Below are positions 52,967 through 61,562 of a stretch of DNA of 64,000 nt, piece after piece. A program made the translations under genes and the position numbers. Position 1 is the first letter of the stretch. Each line of letters starts with the position of its first letter. This DNA is from Cryomorphaceae bacterium. Lineage in GTDB: Bacteria; Bacteroidota; Bacteroidia; Flavobacteriales; Schleiferiaceae. Where the stretch lies: assembly GCA_024639785.1 (NCBI GenBank), contig JAHEGI010000002.1, positions 24,510-88,509 on the forward strand, given 5' to 3'. Below the pieces are notes generated by a model. The model did no database searches. It was not told where the DNA came from and saw nothing but the letters and a program-made list of their open reading frames with translations.

Positions 52967-53609
52967 ATTTCAAATTTTTTAGCAAAGCTGCACGACCAAT
53001 GCGTGCGGAGATGTAATCCTTCTCCTTGGTCCAGCCCCGCGCTGGACTGTATTCTCGCCCGTAAAATATAATCTGAAGATGCAGCTTGTTCCATTTGTCT
53101 TTTGGAAAAAGTGCCTTTGCATCCTTTTCGGTTTGCTCCACGGATTTCCCATTGGTAAGTCCCCAGCGGTACATAAGGCGATGTATATGTGTGTCTACAG
53201 GGAAGGCAGGCACCCCAAACGCTTGACTCATGACGACGGAAGCGGTTTTGTGCCCAACAGAGGGCATGGCCTCCAAGGCTTCGAAGCTTGCAGGCACTTG
53301 GCCATCATGCAAGTCAATGATCATCTGCGAAAAGCGATGGATCCCTTTTGACTTCATCGGGGTCAATCCACAAGGGCGAATAATCTCTGCGATTTCCTCC
53401 ACGCTAAGCGCGGCCATCTCGGCTGGGGTAGATGCCTTAGCAAAGAGGGTTGGAGTGACGGTATTCACTCGGGCATCGGTGCACTGAGCGGACAGAACCA
53501 CGGCCACCAACAAGGTGAAGGCATCCCAATGATCTAAGGGAATGGGCGTTTCAGGATATAAACGCTCCAATTCTTCCATGAGATACGCTGCTTTTTCTTT
53601 TTTGGTCAT
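52965..53609 (-). CDS. nth: Endonuclease III homologue lacking the [4Fe-4S] cysteines
   Basis: A 214-residue DNA glycosylase/AP lyase of the HhH-GPD superfamily for oxidised pyrimidines. The helix-hairpin-helix MPSVGHKTASVVMSQAFG contains the catalytic Lys (HK), and the catalytic Asp is in PVDTHIHRLMYRWG. In E. coli Nth the C-terminus holds Cys-x6-Cys-x2-Cys-x5-Cys for a [4Fe-4S] cluster. Here the corresponding tail, HLQIIFYGREYSPARGWTKE to the end, has no Cys at all. The only cysteines are in AQCTDARV and IRPCGLTP, outside the cluster position. It therefore looks like a cluster-free Nth. It diverges from bcp. Confidence 0.93.
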   Translation of the reverse strand: MTKKEKAAYLMEELERLYPETPIPLDHWDAFTLLVAVVLSAQCTDARVNTVTPTLFAKASTPAEMAALSVEEIAEIIRPCGLTPMKSKGIHRFSQMIIDLHDGQVPASFEALEAMPSVGHKTASVVMSQAFGVPAFPVDTHIHRLMYRWGLTNGKSVEQTEKDAKALFPKDKWNKLHLQIIFYGREYSPARGWTKEKDYISARIGRAALLKNLK

Positions 53610-53614
53610 GGGAA

Positions 53615-53622
53615 CAAAGGAA
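53615..53622 (-). promoter_or_regulatory. Putative -7 element of nth
   Basis: TTCCTTTG matches five of six fixed positions of TAnnTTTG and ends 5 nt before the ATG at 53609. Confidence 0.45.
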
Positions 53623-53664
53623 ACGGCTATGTCGTTTAGATTGCAAAGAATTTCAACAACTTAT

Positions 53665-53672
53665 TATTTTCA
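53665..53672 (+). promoter_or_regulatory. Possible -7 element of bcp
   Basis: TATTTTCA ends 4 nt before the ATG at 53677, the same octamer and spacing as before the histidine kinase gene. A TTG lies 21 nt upstream of it (53641-53643). Confidence 0.45.
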
Positions 53673-53676
53673 TACG

Positions 53677-54132
53677 ATGACACATTTACAGGTAGGGGAT
53701 TTAGCCCCAGATTTTTCCGGACTCGATCAGCACGGCATAGATATTTCCATGGATGATTTTGTTGGCAAGCGCATTGTCCTTTATTTCTATCCAAAAGACG
53801 ATACGCCTGGTTGTACCGCGGAGGCCTGTTCTTTCCGAGATGGCTATCAAGATTTGCTCGATGCCGGGTATGCCGTGGTAGGCGTTTCACCAGATCCTGT
53901 GAAAAAGCACGCCAAGTTTGTCGAGAAATATGACCTGCCGTTTTCCTTGATTGCCGATGAAAACCGTAGCGTCATTGATGCCTATGGGGTATGGGGCCGA
54001 AAGAAATTCATGGGTCGGGAGTATGACGGTGTGTACCGAGAGACCTTTGTAATTGGCACAGACGGCCGCATCGAACGCATTCTAGATAAGGTGGACACGA
54101 AGGATAGTGCAGGCCAAATTTTAAACGGATAA
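53677..54132 (+). CDS. bcp: Thioredoxin-dependent peroxiredoxin (Bcp/PrxQ)
   Basis: A 151-residue cytoplasmic thiol peroxidase that reduces H2O2 and organic peroxides. From the ATG at 53677 it begins MTHLQVGDLAPDFSGLDQHG. DDTPGCTAEACSFRD contains the peroxidatic Cys and, five residues later, the resolving Cys, as in atypical 2-Cys PrxQ. FYPKDDTPG is diagnostic. The 45 codons open upstream overlap nth and are not used. It is monocistronic, 144 nt before recA. Confidence 0.96.
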   Translation: MTHLQVGDLAPDFSGLDQHGIDISMDDFVGKRIVLYFYPKDDTPGCTAEACSFRDGYQDLLDAGYAVVGVSPDPVKKHAKFVEKYDLPFSLIADENRSVIDAYGVWGRKKFMGREYDGVYRETFVIGTDGRIERILDKVDTKDSAGQILNG

Positions 54133-54213
54133 ACTTTTCAACAGCGGGTCCTTGTGGCCTCCTTTTTACCCGTTTAGATACGTTTTTGGTCGGGTAGGCT
54201 GCGCGCTGTTCTG

Positions 54214-54221
54214 TACATTTG
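54214..54221 (+). promoter_or_regulatory. Putative -7 element of recA
   Basis: TACATTTG is a perfect TAnnTTTG match 55 nt before the recA ATG, in a 144 nt gap with no other gene. I see no LexA-type inverted repeat around it, but LexA sites of this phylum are poorly known to me. Confidence 0.5.
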
Positions 54222-54276
54222 AAGTCATGGCACTTGCCATCGTCGTCCCAACGTTAAAGTCATAAAACACATCACC

Positions 54277-55275
54277 ATGAGCTCGGATAAAGAAGCCAAA
54301 TTGAAAGCCCTCAAACTCACCATGGATAAATTGGACAAAACCTATGGAAAAGGGGCTGTCATGCGCATGGGTGATGATGCCGTAGAAGAGGTGGAAGTCA
54401 TTCCTTCGGGTTCACTTGGACTCGACGTAGCGCTGGGCATTGGAGGATTTCCTCGGGGCCGAGTGATTGAAATTTACGGACCAGAGTCTTCAGGTAAGAC
54501 GACATTAACTCTTCATGCCATTGCTGAAGCTCAAAAAGCAGGAGGTATCGCCGCATTTATTGATGCGGAGCATGCCTTCGATCGCTTCTATGCCGAGAAA
54601 CTCGGGGTCCAAACCGAAGATCTCATCATCAGCCAGCCAGACAATGGGGAGCAAGCGCTTGAAATAGCCGACAATCTAATCCGCTCCGGGGCGATTGACT
54701 TGATTGTAATTGACTCCGTCGCGGCATTGACGCCCAAAGCAGAAATTGAAGGCGACATGGGCGATAGTAAAGTGGGCCTTCATGCACGCCTTATGTCCCA
54801 AGCTCTGCGCAAACTGACTGGGACGATTTCTAAGACCCATTGTACCGTTATTTTCATCAACCAGTTGCGGGAGAAGATTGGGGTCATGTTCGGCAATCCG
54901 GAGACGACCACCGGCGGAAATGCCTTGAAATTCTATGCCTCTGTGCGATTGGATATTCGCCGCTCGACACAAATCAAAGACGGCGAACATGTCATTGGTA
55001 ACCGAACCAAAGTCAAGGTGGTAAAGAACAAAGTGGCTCCTCCTTTCCGAGTGGCGGAATTTGATATTCTCTACGGTGAAGGGGTGTCTAAAATGGGCGA
55101 AATCATCGACCTCGGCACCCAATATGAAGTGATTCAAAAGAGCGGAAGCTGGTTTAGCTATGATGGCACCAAGTTGGGCCAAGGCCGTGAGGGCGTGAAG
55201 ACCATCTTAAAGGACAATCCCGATCTCGCCGAAGAAATCGAACAGAAGATCATAGCCAAGCTACAAAATGGCTAA
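54277..55275 (+). CDS. recA: Recombinase RecA
   Basis: A 332-residue cytoplasmic ATPase that forms filaments on single-stranded DNA for homologous recombination and the SOS response. Walker A is GPESSGKTT (about 68-76), Walker B is [22 protein letters not shown], and loop L2 is [25 protein letters not shown]. The protein starts in the normal way with [23 protein letters not shown]. The tail is shorter than in E. coli and not strongly acidic. It overlaps the TPR lipoprotein gene by 8 nt, so the three downstream genes share its transcript. Confidence 0.97.
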   Translation: MSSDKEAKLKALKLTMDKLDKTYGKGAVMRMGDDAVEEVEVIPSGSLGLDVALGIGGFPRGRVIEIYGPESSGKTTLTLHAIAEAQKAGGIAAFIDAEHAFDRFYAEKLGVQTEDLIISQPDNGEQALEIADNLIRSGAIDLIVIDSVAALTPKAEIEGDMGDSKVGLHARLMSQALRKLTGTISKTHCTVIFINQLREKIGVMFGNPETTTGGNALKFYASVRLDIRRSTQIKDGEHVIGNRTKVKVVKNKVAPPFRVAEFDILYGEGVSKMGEIIDLGTQYEVIQKSGSWFSYDGTKLGQGREGVKTILKDNPDLAEEIEQKIIAKLQNG

Positions 55276-56272
55276 ATTTCTTTTCATCAGCCTGGGCCTC
55301 TGGACCTTGCTGGCTTGCACGAATACCGGAGAGAATACTTCAGATCCGGCTGCGGCCATCACCGTGCAAGGCGATAGCCTCAATGCCTACATCGCAGACC
55401 ATCCAAATGATGTGGATGCCCTTGCTTTGCGGGCTCGACGCTATATGGATGGAGCCAATCTGCCCTATGCCTTGGCCGACGCCCAAGCCATCCTGGAATT
55501 GGATTCAACGCACCATGATGGGTGGTTGATTTATGGTGAATGCAATTACCTGACAAACAATTCCCGAGAATCAAAGGATGCATGGATTCGATGCATCGAT
55601 GAGCATCCGGAAGAAGTTGATTGCCGATTGAAGTTGGCAGAGCTCTACAGCGTGATTATGGACTACGACAAGAGCTTATCCTTAGTCAATAAAGTAATTG
55701 AGCTAAACCCGTCAGAGCCAATCGCGTATTTCATCAAAGGTCTAAACATCCGGGATGGAAAAGGGGATTCATCGATCGCCTTATCCTACATCCAAAAAGC
55801 CATCGATCTCAACCCAAATTATGAAGCGGCGCTGGATATGGCCGGTGTAATGACGGCTGCCCAAGGGAATCCTTTGGCCTTGAGCTATTATAACCGATTG
55901 ATTGAATTGCAGCCTGAAAATGCCCGAACCTATTACAAAGTGGGTATGTTTTACCTCGGTGCGAGCAATTTTAATGGGGCGATTGAAGCCTTTACCAAAT
56001 GCGTGCAATTAGATCCTACAGATGCGGAAGCCTTCTATAATTTGGGATACATCCACTTAGAACTCAATTTACTTTCTGAGGCCCGCAAGTATTTCACAGC
56101 ATCCATCCAGGCCCGGGAAATAAACTACCGGGCATTTTATGGACGTGCCTTCACCTGGGAGCGCGGAGGAGATGCGGCGAATGCGGAGAAGGACTATCGT
56201 CAAGCCTTGACATTAAATCCACAGCACGGTCCGTCAAGGGAAGGGTTGAACCGTGTTTTAAAGCAGAAATAA
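55268..56272 (+). CDS. TPR-repeat lipoprotein
   Basis: 334 residues with a lipoprotein signal ending LLACT, Cys17 likely acylated. The mature part is a chain of about seven to eight tetratricopeptide repeats (about 45-330), recognisable by repeated patterns such as [24 protein letters not shown] and [22 protein letters not shown] proteins are protein-binding scaffolds; the partner is unknown. It sits between recA (8 nt overlap) and the oligopeptidase gene (1 nt overlap), where it is probably co-expressed but without an obvious role in recombination. Confidence 0.9.
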   Translation: MAKFLFISLGLWTLLACTNTGENTSDPAAAITVQGDSLNAYIADHPNDVDALALRARRYMDGANLPYALADAQAILELDSTHHDGWLIYGECNYLTNNSRESKDAWIRCIDEHPEEVDCRLKLAELYSVIMDYDKSLSLVNKVIELNPSEPIAYFIKGLNIRDGKGDSSIALSYIQKAIDLNPNYEAALDMAGVMTAAQGNPLALSYYNRLIELQPENARTYYKVGMFYLGASNFNGAIEAFTKCVQLDPTDAEAFYNLGYIHLELNLLSEARKYFTASIQAREINYRAFYGRAFTWERGGDAANAEKDYRQALTLNPQHGPSREGLNRVLKQK

Positions 56273-58362
56273 TGCGTTACCCTGCCTTGGCATGCTCATT
56301 GGCCATTCTATCTAGTTGCGCCTCTACTGAAACCCCTATGGAACCAAAAGCTCTTCAAAAACCACACGCCATGGAAATGCATGGCGATGTACGTCAGGAC
56401 CCCTATTACTGGTTGAATGAGCGGGAAAACCCCGAAGTATTGGCCTACCTCGACGAGGAGAATGCCTTCCGCGAGCGAGGGATGTTGGGGTTGAAACCCC
56501 TCGAAGATGAACTCTTTGCAGAAATGACCGGGCGACTGAATCCAGACGAATCCTCGGTACCCGTTCAGATCGATGGATATTGGTATCAAACACGCTATGA
56601 AAAAGGGTCAGAATACCCTCGGTATTATCGCAAAGAAGGAGGTATGGAAGGCCCGGAGACCTGCATCTTGGATGTCAATCAACTTGCTGAAGGGCAGACT
56701 TTTTGCCAGGTTAGCGGAATTCACATGACCGCTGATCAACAGCGTATGGCCTATGGGGTTGATTTTGTGAGCCGACGTTTATACACCTTGCGATTTGTAG
56801 ACCTTAACACCCAAACTACATGGGACTATGAAGTTCCCGGAACTTCCGGAGGATTTGCATGGGCGGCTGATGGAGAACATTTTTTCTATGCCACCAAGGA
56901 CCCCGTGACGCTTCGGGTAGATAAAATTTGGCGTCAAAAACTGGGCAATACGGCCGAGCCAGAGCTCGTTTACCATGAGTTAGATGAGACGTTCTCATGC
57001 GGCGTATTTCGATCAAAGTCCAAGGCGTTCATCCATATTGCCACAGGGGCCACAGATGTGGATGAGCTTTGGTACCTCGATGCGAAAGAACCTCAAGGAA
57101 CGTTCCAAGTTCTTCGTGCGAGAGAAAACGGGATTGAGTATTCAGCCAATCATTTTGGGGACTCATGGTTCATCCGGAGCAATCTAGGGGGTCGTAAAAA
57201 CTATGCACTCTTCAAAGCCCCTTTAACGACCCCAGGGGATTGGGAAGTTTACATGGAAGCACGTCCTGATGTGCTTTTGGAAGGGGCCGAGTTCTTCAAA
57301 GATTATCTGGTGACTGAAGAGCGCAGCCAAGGGTTGGTGCAATTGATGATTCGCCCATGGGACGGATCCACGCCAAAGCCTATCGCTCAAGAGGAAGAAA
57401 CGTATAGCTTGTATGCAGGGAATAATCCGACGGAGGATACCGAATGGATGCGCTATGGATATACCTCCTTGGTCACGCCAAGTTCCACTTTTGAATACAA
57501 CATGCGAACGGGCGAGCGCCGTCTGCTCAAACAGCAGGAAATCATGGGCGGGTATGATGCAGATCGATTTGTCACCAAACGATTTTGGGCAACAGCCGCT
57601 GATGGAAGCCAAATTCCAATGTCCTGGGTTGGCCCTAAAGAGGCATTGGACAAGCCCGTTCCTACGCTGCTTTATGGGTATGGATCTTATGGAATTACCA
57701 TTGATCCGTCCTTTTCTATTGCACGCTTAAGTCTTTTAGAACGAGGAATGGCTTTCGCTATAGCGCACATTCGGGGTGGGGAATACCTCGGCCGAGCATG
57801 GTACGAACAAGGCCGAATGGAATACAAGATGAATAGTTTCACGGATTTCATTGCCTGTGCAGACTACCTCAAATCAGAAAACAAAGCCTCTGAGTTATAT
57901 GCCATGGGCGGTTCCGCGGGTGGGCTACTGATGGGCACCGTGCTAAATATGCGTCCTGAACTCTGGCAAGGTGTAATTGCTGCTGTGCCTTTTGTGGACG
58001 TCGTCACCACCATGCTAGATGAAAGCATCCCGCTGACCACAGGCGAGTACAGTGAATGGGGGAATCCCAATGAGCCGGAAGCCTATTTCCGGATGAAATC
58101 CTATTCTCCCTATGATAATGTGGAGGCGAAGGCCTATCCTCCTTTGCTTATTACCACGGGGTTACACGATAGTCAAGTGCAGTATTGGGAGCCCGCAAAG
58201 TGGATTGCTCGCTTGCGTGAAATGCGGACAAATACGTCGCCGCTTTTCATGTACTGCAACATGGATACGGGCCATGGTGGGGCTTCGGGGCGCTATCAGG
58301 CCTATCGAGAGACCGCGATGGAATACTCTTTTTTCTTAGGATTGATCAACGGGAGCCTCTAA
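56272..58362 (+). CDS. Prolyl oligopeptidase-family peptidase (oligopeptidase B-like), lipoprotein
   Basis: 696 residues of the S9 family, cleaving short peptides, probably after basic residues. The N-terminus LACSLAILSSCAS is a lipoprotein signal with Cys16 acylated, so the enzyme is predicted to face the periplasm rather than the cytoplasm. A seven-bladed propeller domain (about 80-420) is followed by the alpha/beta hydrolase. Its active Ser is in MGGSAGGLLMG, and a catalytic His is in DTGHGGASGRY. TEDYYWL-like DPYYWLNERENPEV at the N-terminus is diagnostic. It starts in the TAATG overlap with the TPR gene and ends 4 nt inside the convergent kdtA. Confidence 0.93.
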   Translation: MRYPALACSLAILSSCASTETPMEPKALQKPHAMEMHGDVRQDPYYWLNERENPEVLAYLDEENAFRERGMLGLKPLEDELFAEMTGRLNPDESSVPVQIDGYWYQTRYEKGSEYPRYYRKEGGMEGPETCILDVNQLAEGQTFCQVSGIHMTADQQRMAYGVDFVSRRLYTLRFVDLNTQTTWDYEVPGTSGGFAWAADGEHFFYATKDPVTLRVDKIWRQKLGNTAEPELVYHELDETFSCGVFRSKSKAFIHIATGATDVDELWYLDAKEPQGTFQVLRARENGIEYSANHFGDSWFIRSNLGGRKNYALFKAPLTTPGDWEVYMEARPDVLLEGAEFFKDYLVTEERSQGLVQLMIRPWDGSTPKPIAQEEETYSLYAGNNPTEDTEWMRYGYTSLVTPSSTFEYNMRTGERRLLKQQEIMGGYDADRFVTKRFWATAADGSQIPMSWVGPKEALDKPVPTLLYGYGSYGITIDPSFSIARLSLLERGMAFAIAHIRGGEYLGRAWYEQGRMEYKMNSFTDFIACADYLKSENKASELYAMGGSAGGLLMGTVLNMRPELWQGVIAAVPFVDVVTTMLDESIPLTTGEYSEWGNPNEPEAYFRMKSYSPYDNVEAKAYPPLLITTGLHDSQVQYWEPAKWIARLREMRTNTSPLFMYCNMDTGHGGASGRYQAYRETAMEYSFFLGLINGSL

Positions 58363-59555
58363 AGTCCCTCCGCTGGGTGAAGGACATCCCATACACGCTG
58401 GCTTGCCCCGCGATGCTGAGCGATAAATGCTTTTGCTTGGGCTTTTTCCTTGTTGAGAAGCGCAACATGATCCAATCGGTCACGAAGCCATTGGCCTAAA
58501 TCTTGGGCCACGGCTTTTTCGGGCAGAAGATGTACGGGGGCATCCGGATGTGTGGCTTCCCAGTGACCTTTGACACGGGGTCCACAAACGACCGGGAGGC
58601 CATGGGCGAGTGCTTCTAATATGTTGTGCAATCCGGGCCCAAAAGCGCCTCCAACGAAGGCGAAGGTTCCACAGGCATAGAGTGCAGGCAAATCACCCAT
58701 GGTATCCACAATCATTACCCGAGCTTCTTCAAGAGCTTCCGGGCTGTGACTCCCATACTTGGACCAACGAATATGCGGAACGGGAAGCTTCGATGCGAGT
58801 GCCTCTACACGGGACAGATCGTGCGGAGCCAGGATGACCTTAAGGACAGGGAATTGCATCAAAAGAGGGAGGACTAATGCCTCCTCGGCATGCCACGAAC
58901 TACCCACGACCAACACGGGCCGAAAATCTGTGAAATTCTTGATCATATCGGGCGCAAACTGCTGTCCCACCTGATCAAAACGGCCGTCTCCCGAAAGCAA
59001 ACCATTTTCATAACGGTTTTCCGACCAAAGATTCAAGCTCTCCAAGGTTTGATGAAACACATATTTGGCCCCGGCCCACATCGGTCGCTCCAAGGGGTTC
59101 CAGGCCCATAACTTGGTGGCCCCAGGCTTAACCTGGGCAAAGGCTACGGAATATGGAATCTGCCGTGTGCGAAGTGCATCCGTCATCAAAGGCCAGAGAT
59201 CGTACTTCATGAATAGGACTTGGCGAGGTTGGGTGGCCGCCAAAAATTTCTGAATCGCTTTTTTGCGGTCCAGGGGGATAAAGGCAAAATGCGCTACTTC
59301 TCGTTGGGCAATTTCACAGCCCGAGGTCGAGAAGAACGTGACAAGAACGCGCATCTTCGCTTTTTCGGCACGCGAAATCAATGGTTTTGCCATGAGATAC
59401 TCCCCAAGGGAAGCAGCATGAATCCATAGGTCAAATGGTCCCTGAGGGAGGTCCTGCTGACGACGCATGGCGAGCATGGCTCGGGCCTTTCTATTCCCTT
59501 CGGCCGCGGCGCCTCGAAGGGCTCCAGCATAGAGCGCTCCTGGAATAGACTTCAT
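58359..59555 (-). CDS. waaA: 3-deoxy-D-manno-octulosonic acid transferase (WaaA/KdtA)
   Basis: A membrane-associated GT-B glycosyltransferase (family 30) that adds Kdo to lipid A precursor. From the ATG at 59555 the 398 residues begin MKSIPGALYAGALRGAA, with the conserved WIHAASLGEYLMAKPLI. C-terminal FAFVGGAFGPGLHNILEALAHGLPVVCGPRVK is diagnostic. An in-frame ATG at 59636 would overlap the upstream gene by 82 nt; the chosen ATG overlaps its stop by 1 nt (TGATG). It works downstream of the lpx genes at 24813-27909. Confidence 0.94.
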   Translation of the reverse strand: MKSIPGALYAGALRGAAAEGNRKARAMLAMRRQQDLPQGPFDLWIHAASLGEYLMAKPLISRAEKAKMRVLVTFFSTSGCEIAQREVAHFAFIPLDRKKAIQKFLAATQPRQVLFMKYDLWPLMTDALRTRQIPYSVAFAQVKPGATKLWAWNPLERPMWAGAKYVFHQTLESLNLWSENRYENGLLSGDGRFDQVGQQFAPDMIKNFTDFRPVLVVGSSWHAEEALVLPLLMQFPVLKVILAPHDLSRVEALASKLPVPHIRWSKYGSHSPEALEEARVMIVDTMGDLPALYACGTFAFVGGAFGPGLHNILEALAHGLPVVCGPRVKGHWEATHPDAPVHLLPEKAVAQDLGQWLRDRLDHVALLNKEKAQAKAFIAQHRGASQRVWDVLHPAEGL

Positions 59556-60346
59556 CAGTAGTAATAGCGAATCGCTGATTTTTCTTGGAGCAAGGGCAAA
59601 ATCCATGTACCTCGGAGGCCCCAAGCGTAATTCCATTGTGGCTCTTTTTGTATGCCGCCAATCGAAAAATTATAGCCTCGAATTGGATGCATCCAGCCCT
59701 GAAAAGCCAGCAGACTGATTTGAAAATGCGGAGCGACTCGGCCCAAATGCAGAAAGCCAATTTCCTCAGCGACAAAGCCTCCCCGCTGCAACTCATCTAG
59801 TCCATAGGTATACGGGGTCGCGAGCATGGGAACCCCTCCAGAAGACATAAAAGCCATTTTGTGCTGCATCATGCCCCCTTTGAATTTCCAATACCATGAG
59901 CTTTTCGCCGAACCCAAAGGGTTTAAAGCATAGCGCTGTCCAATGTGCGCGCCCATTTGCCAGCCACGCATTTCGACTCGAAGGCTGCTGTAGCTGCCGT
60001 CATTGCTTAATATTTCCCCTTCGGGAGTCAATAAGAAGCTCAAAACATTCCCGAGGTCCTTGACTTGACTCGTATATAAGGCCCCCCCTTCAAATCCAAA
60101 AAGATGCGATCCATTGATCCAAGTATACCCAGTTTGGATATCCAAGACATTGCCATAGCGCTGACGCCAATATCCCGTAGGCGCATAGGTTCCTAAGCCC
60201 ACATGAAACATGCCTCCTTTTTGACTACTCAATTCCAAAGGAACTGGGGTACTTCGCTTTGGACGAGCCATGGCAGTCCCTTGGCCTGCGGCCGAAAAGG
60301 TCGTGCCCAGCAGTCCGCCGACTAGGAGAATGGATAAAATGCGCAT
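59555..60346 (-). CDS. Predicted outer-membrane beta-barrel protein
   Basis: 263 residues from the ATG at 60346, where a signal peptide ends GTTFSAAGQG (about 1-23). The mature part shows alternating hydrophobic strands typical of a small outer-membrane barrel, e.g. MFHVGLGTYAPTGYWRQRYG and HFQISLLAFQGW, and ends with aromatic residues (IRYYY). I do not recognise a named family. It shares a unit with kdtA (1 nt overlap), which suggests an LPS or envelope connection, not proven. It diverges from the sugar aminotransferase across 64 nt. Confidence 0.75.
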   Translation of the reverse strand: MRILSILLVGGLLGTTFSAAGQGTAMARPKRSTPVPLELSSQKGGMFHVGLGTYAPTGYWRQRYGNVLDIQTGYTWINGSHLFGFEGGALYTSQVKDLGNVLSFLLTPEGEILSNDGSYSSLRVEMRGWQMGAHIGQRYALNPLGSAKSSWYWKFKGGMMQHKMAFMSSGGVPMLATPYTYGLDELQRGGFVAEEIGFLHLGRVAPHFQISLLAFQGWMHPIRGYNFSIGGIQKEPQWNYAWGLRGTWILPLLQEKSAIRYYY

Positions 60347-60350
60347 GTTG

Positions 60351-60378
60351 CGAAGGTAGAACGCAGAATCCAAGCAAA
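60351..60378 (-). promoter_or_regulatory. Promoter of the outer-membrane protein-kdtA unit
   Basis: TACCTTCG (60351-60358) ends 4 nt before the ATG at 60346 and has TTTG (60375-60378) 16 nt upstream of it. It shows the same spacing as at purE. Confidence 0.55.
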
Positions 60379-60397
60379 CATTGCCGTCGAAAAGGGG

Positions 60398-60405
60398 TAT
60401 TTTTG
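60398..60405 (+). promoter_or_regulatory. Putative -7 element of the nucleotide-sugar operon
   Basis: TATTTTTG is a perfect TAnnTTTG match ending 5 nt before the ATG at 60411. Confidence 0.6.
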
Positions 60406-60410
60406 TGACC

Positions 60411-61562
60411 ATGTCTACTGCATTCACCCCTTCGTTGCCCTTGCCTATGGTCGATTTGGCGAGTCAGCATGCGCGCATTCAGACGGAATTGGATGCGGCT
60501 TTGTTGACGGCAGCCCATGCAGGTGCCTACATCCAGGGCCCAGAGGTCAAGGCCTTTGCCCAGGAGCTTTCGGACTACCTCGGGGGGGTGCATGTCATTC
60601 CCTGCGCTAATGGGACCGATGCGCTCCAGATTGCCCTGATGGCTTTGGATCTTAAGCCGGGAGATGAGGTCATTACCGCCACCTTTACCTATGTGGCGAC
60701 GGCCGAAGTGATCGCCTTACTCGGACTCATTCCTGTACTCGTGGATGTGGATCCCGCATTTTTCGCATTGGATTTACGCCAAGTGGAAGCAGCCATCACG
60801 CCAAAAACCAAAGCCATTGTTCCCGTGCACTTGTACGGTCAAGGGGCAGATATGGAAGGATTAATGGCCATAGCTAACCAGCGCGGCATCGCGGTGGTAG
60901 AGGATACGGCCCAAGCCATCGGGGCGCACTACCGTTTTTCCCAAGGCACAGCAATGCGTTTAGGGACAATTGGTACGATTGGTTGCACCAGTTTCTTCCC
61001 ATCCAAAAACTTGGGATGCATGGGAGATGGCGGTGCCTTGATGACTCGAGATGCTGACTTGGCCGAGCGTGTGCGTATGATTGCTAACCACGGCCAAAAA
61101 GTGAAGTACCGCCACGACGTGATTGGCTGCAACAGCCGTTTGGATACGCTGCAAGCGGCCGTTTTGAGCGTCAAATTGCGTCATTTGGAGACGTATTCCA
61201 ATGCACGCCAAACAGCAGCAGATCGCTACGACGCGGGCTTGGACCAGCTAGAAGGGCTGGTGATTCCCGCACGCAATCCCGCTTCCACCCATGTCTTCCA
61301 CCAGTACACGTTGCAGGTGAAAAATGGACAACGCGATGCGCTCAAGGCCCACCTCGAAGCGGCGGGCATTCCCTCCATGATCTACTATCCCTGGCCTTTG
61401 CATGAACAACCGGCTTTTGCCAGTGACCGCTACCCACAGGGCGCTTTCCCTGTGGCTGAACAACTTTGTCATGAGGTGCTGAGTTTGCCCATGCACACGG
61501 AGTTGACAGAGGACATTCAGGACTATATCATTCACGCGATTCAAAGATTTTTTACATCATGA
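60411..61562 (+). CDS. DegT/DnrJ/EryC1/StrS-type sugar aminotransferase
   Basis: A cytoplasmic PLP enzyme that transfers an amino group to a nucleotide keto-sugar. From the ATG at 60411 the 383 residues include [20 protein letters not shown], the cofactor-site [25 protein letters not shown] and the PLP Lys in [18 protein letters not shown]. The substrate sugar is not evident. An in-frame TTG at 60381 is less likely, because the promoter element lies at 60398-60405. It heads an operon with ugd (4 nt overlap), UDP-xylose synthase and galE, so a UDP-sugar is the most likely substrate. Confidence 0.94.
   Translation: MSTAFTPSLPLPMVDLASQHARIQTELDAALLTAAHAGAYIQGPEVKAFAQELSDYLGGVHVIPCANGTDALQIALMALDLKPGDEVITATFTYVATAEVIALLGLIPVLVDVDPAFFALDLRQVEAAITPKTKAIVPVHLYGQGADMEGLMAIANQRGIAVVEDTAQAIGAHYRFSQGTAMRLGTIGTIGCTSFFPSKNLGCMGDGGALMTRDADLAERVRMIANHGQKVKYRHDVIGCNSRLDTLQAAVLSVKLRHLETYSNARQTAADRYDAGLDQLEGLVIPARNPASTHVFHQYTLQVKNGQRDALKAHLEAAGIPSMIYYPWPLHEQPAFASDRYPQGAFPVAEQLCHEVLSLPMHTELTEDIQDYIIHAIQRFFTS

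Noticed and set aside
54150..54173. Possible hairpin GCGGGT...ACCCG after bcp as terminator
   Set aside because: The stem is only 5-6 bp with a loop of about 17 nt, and the T-run lies inside the loop rather than after the stem.
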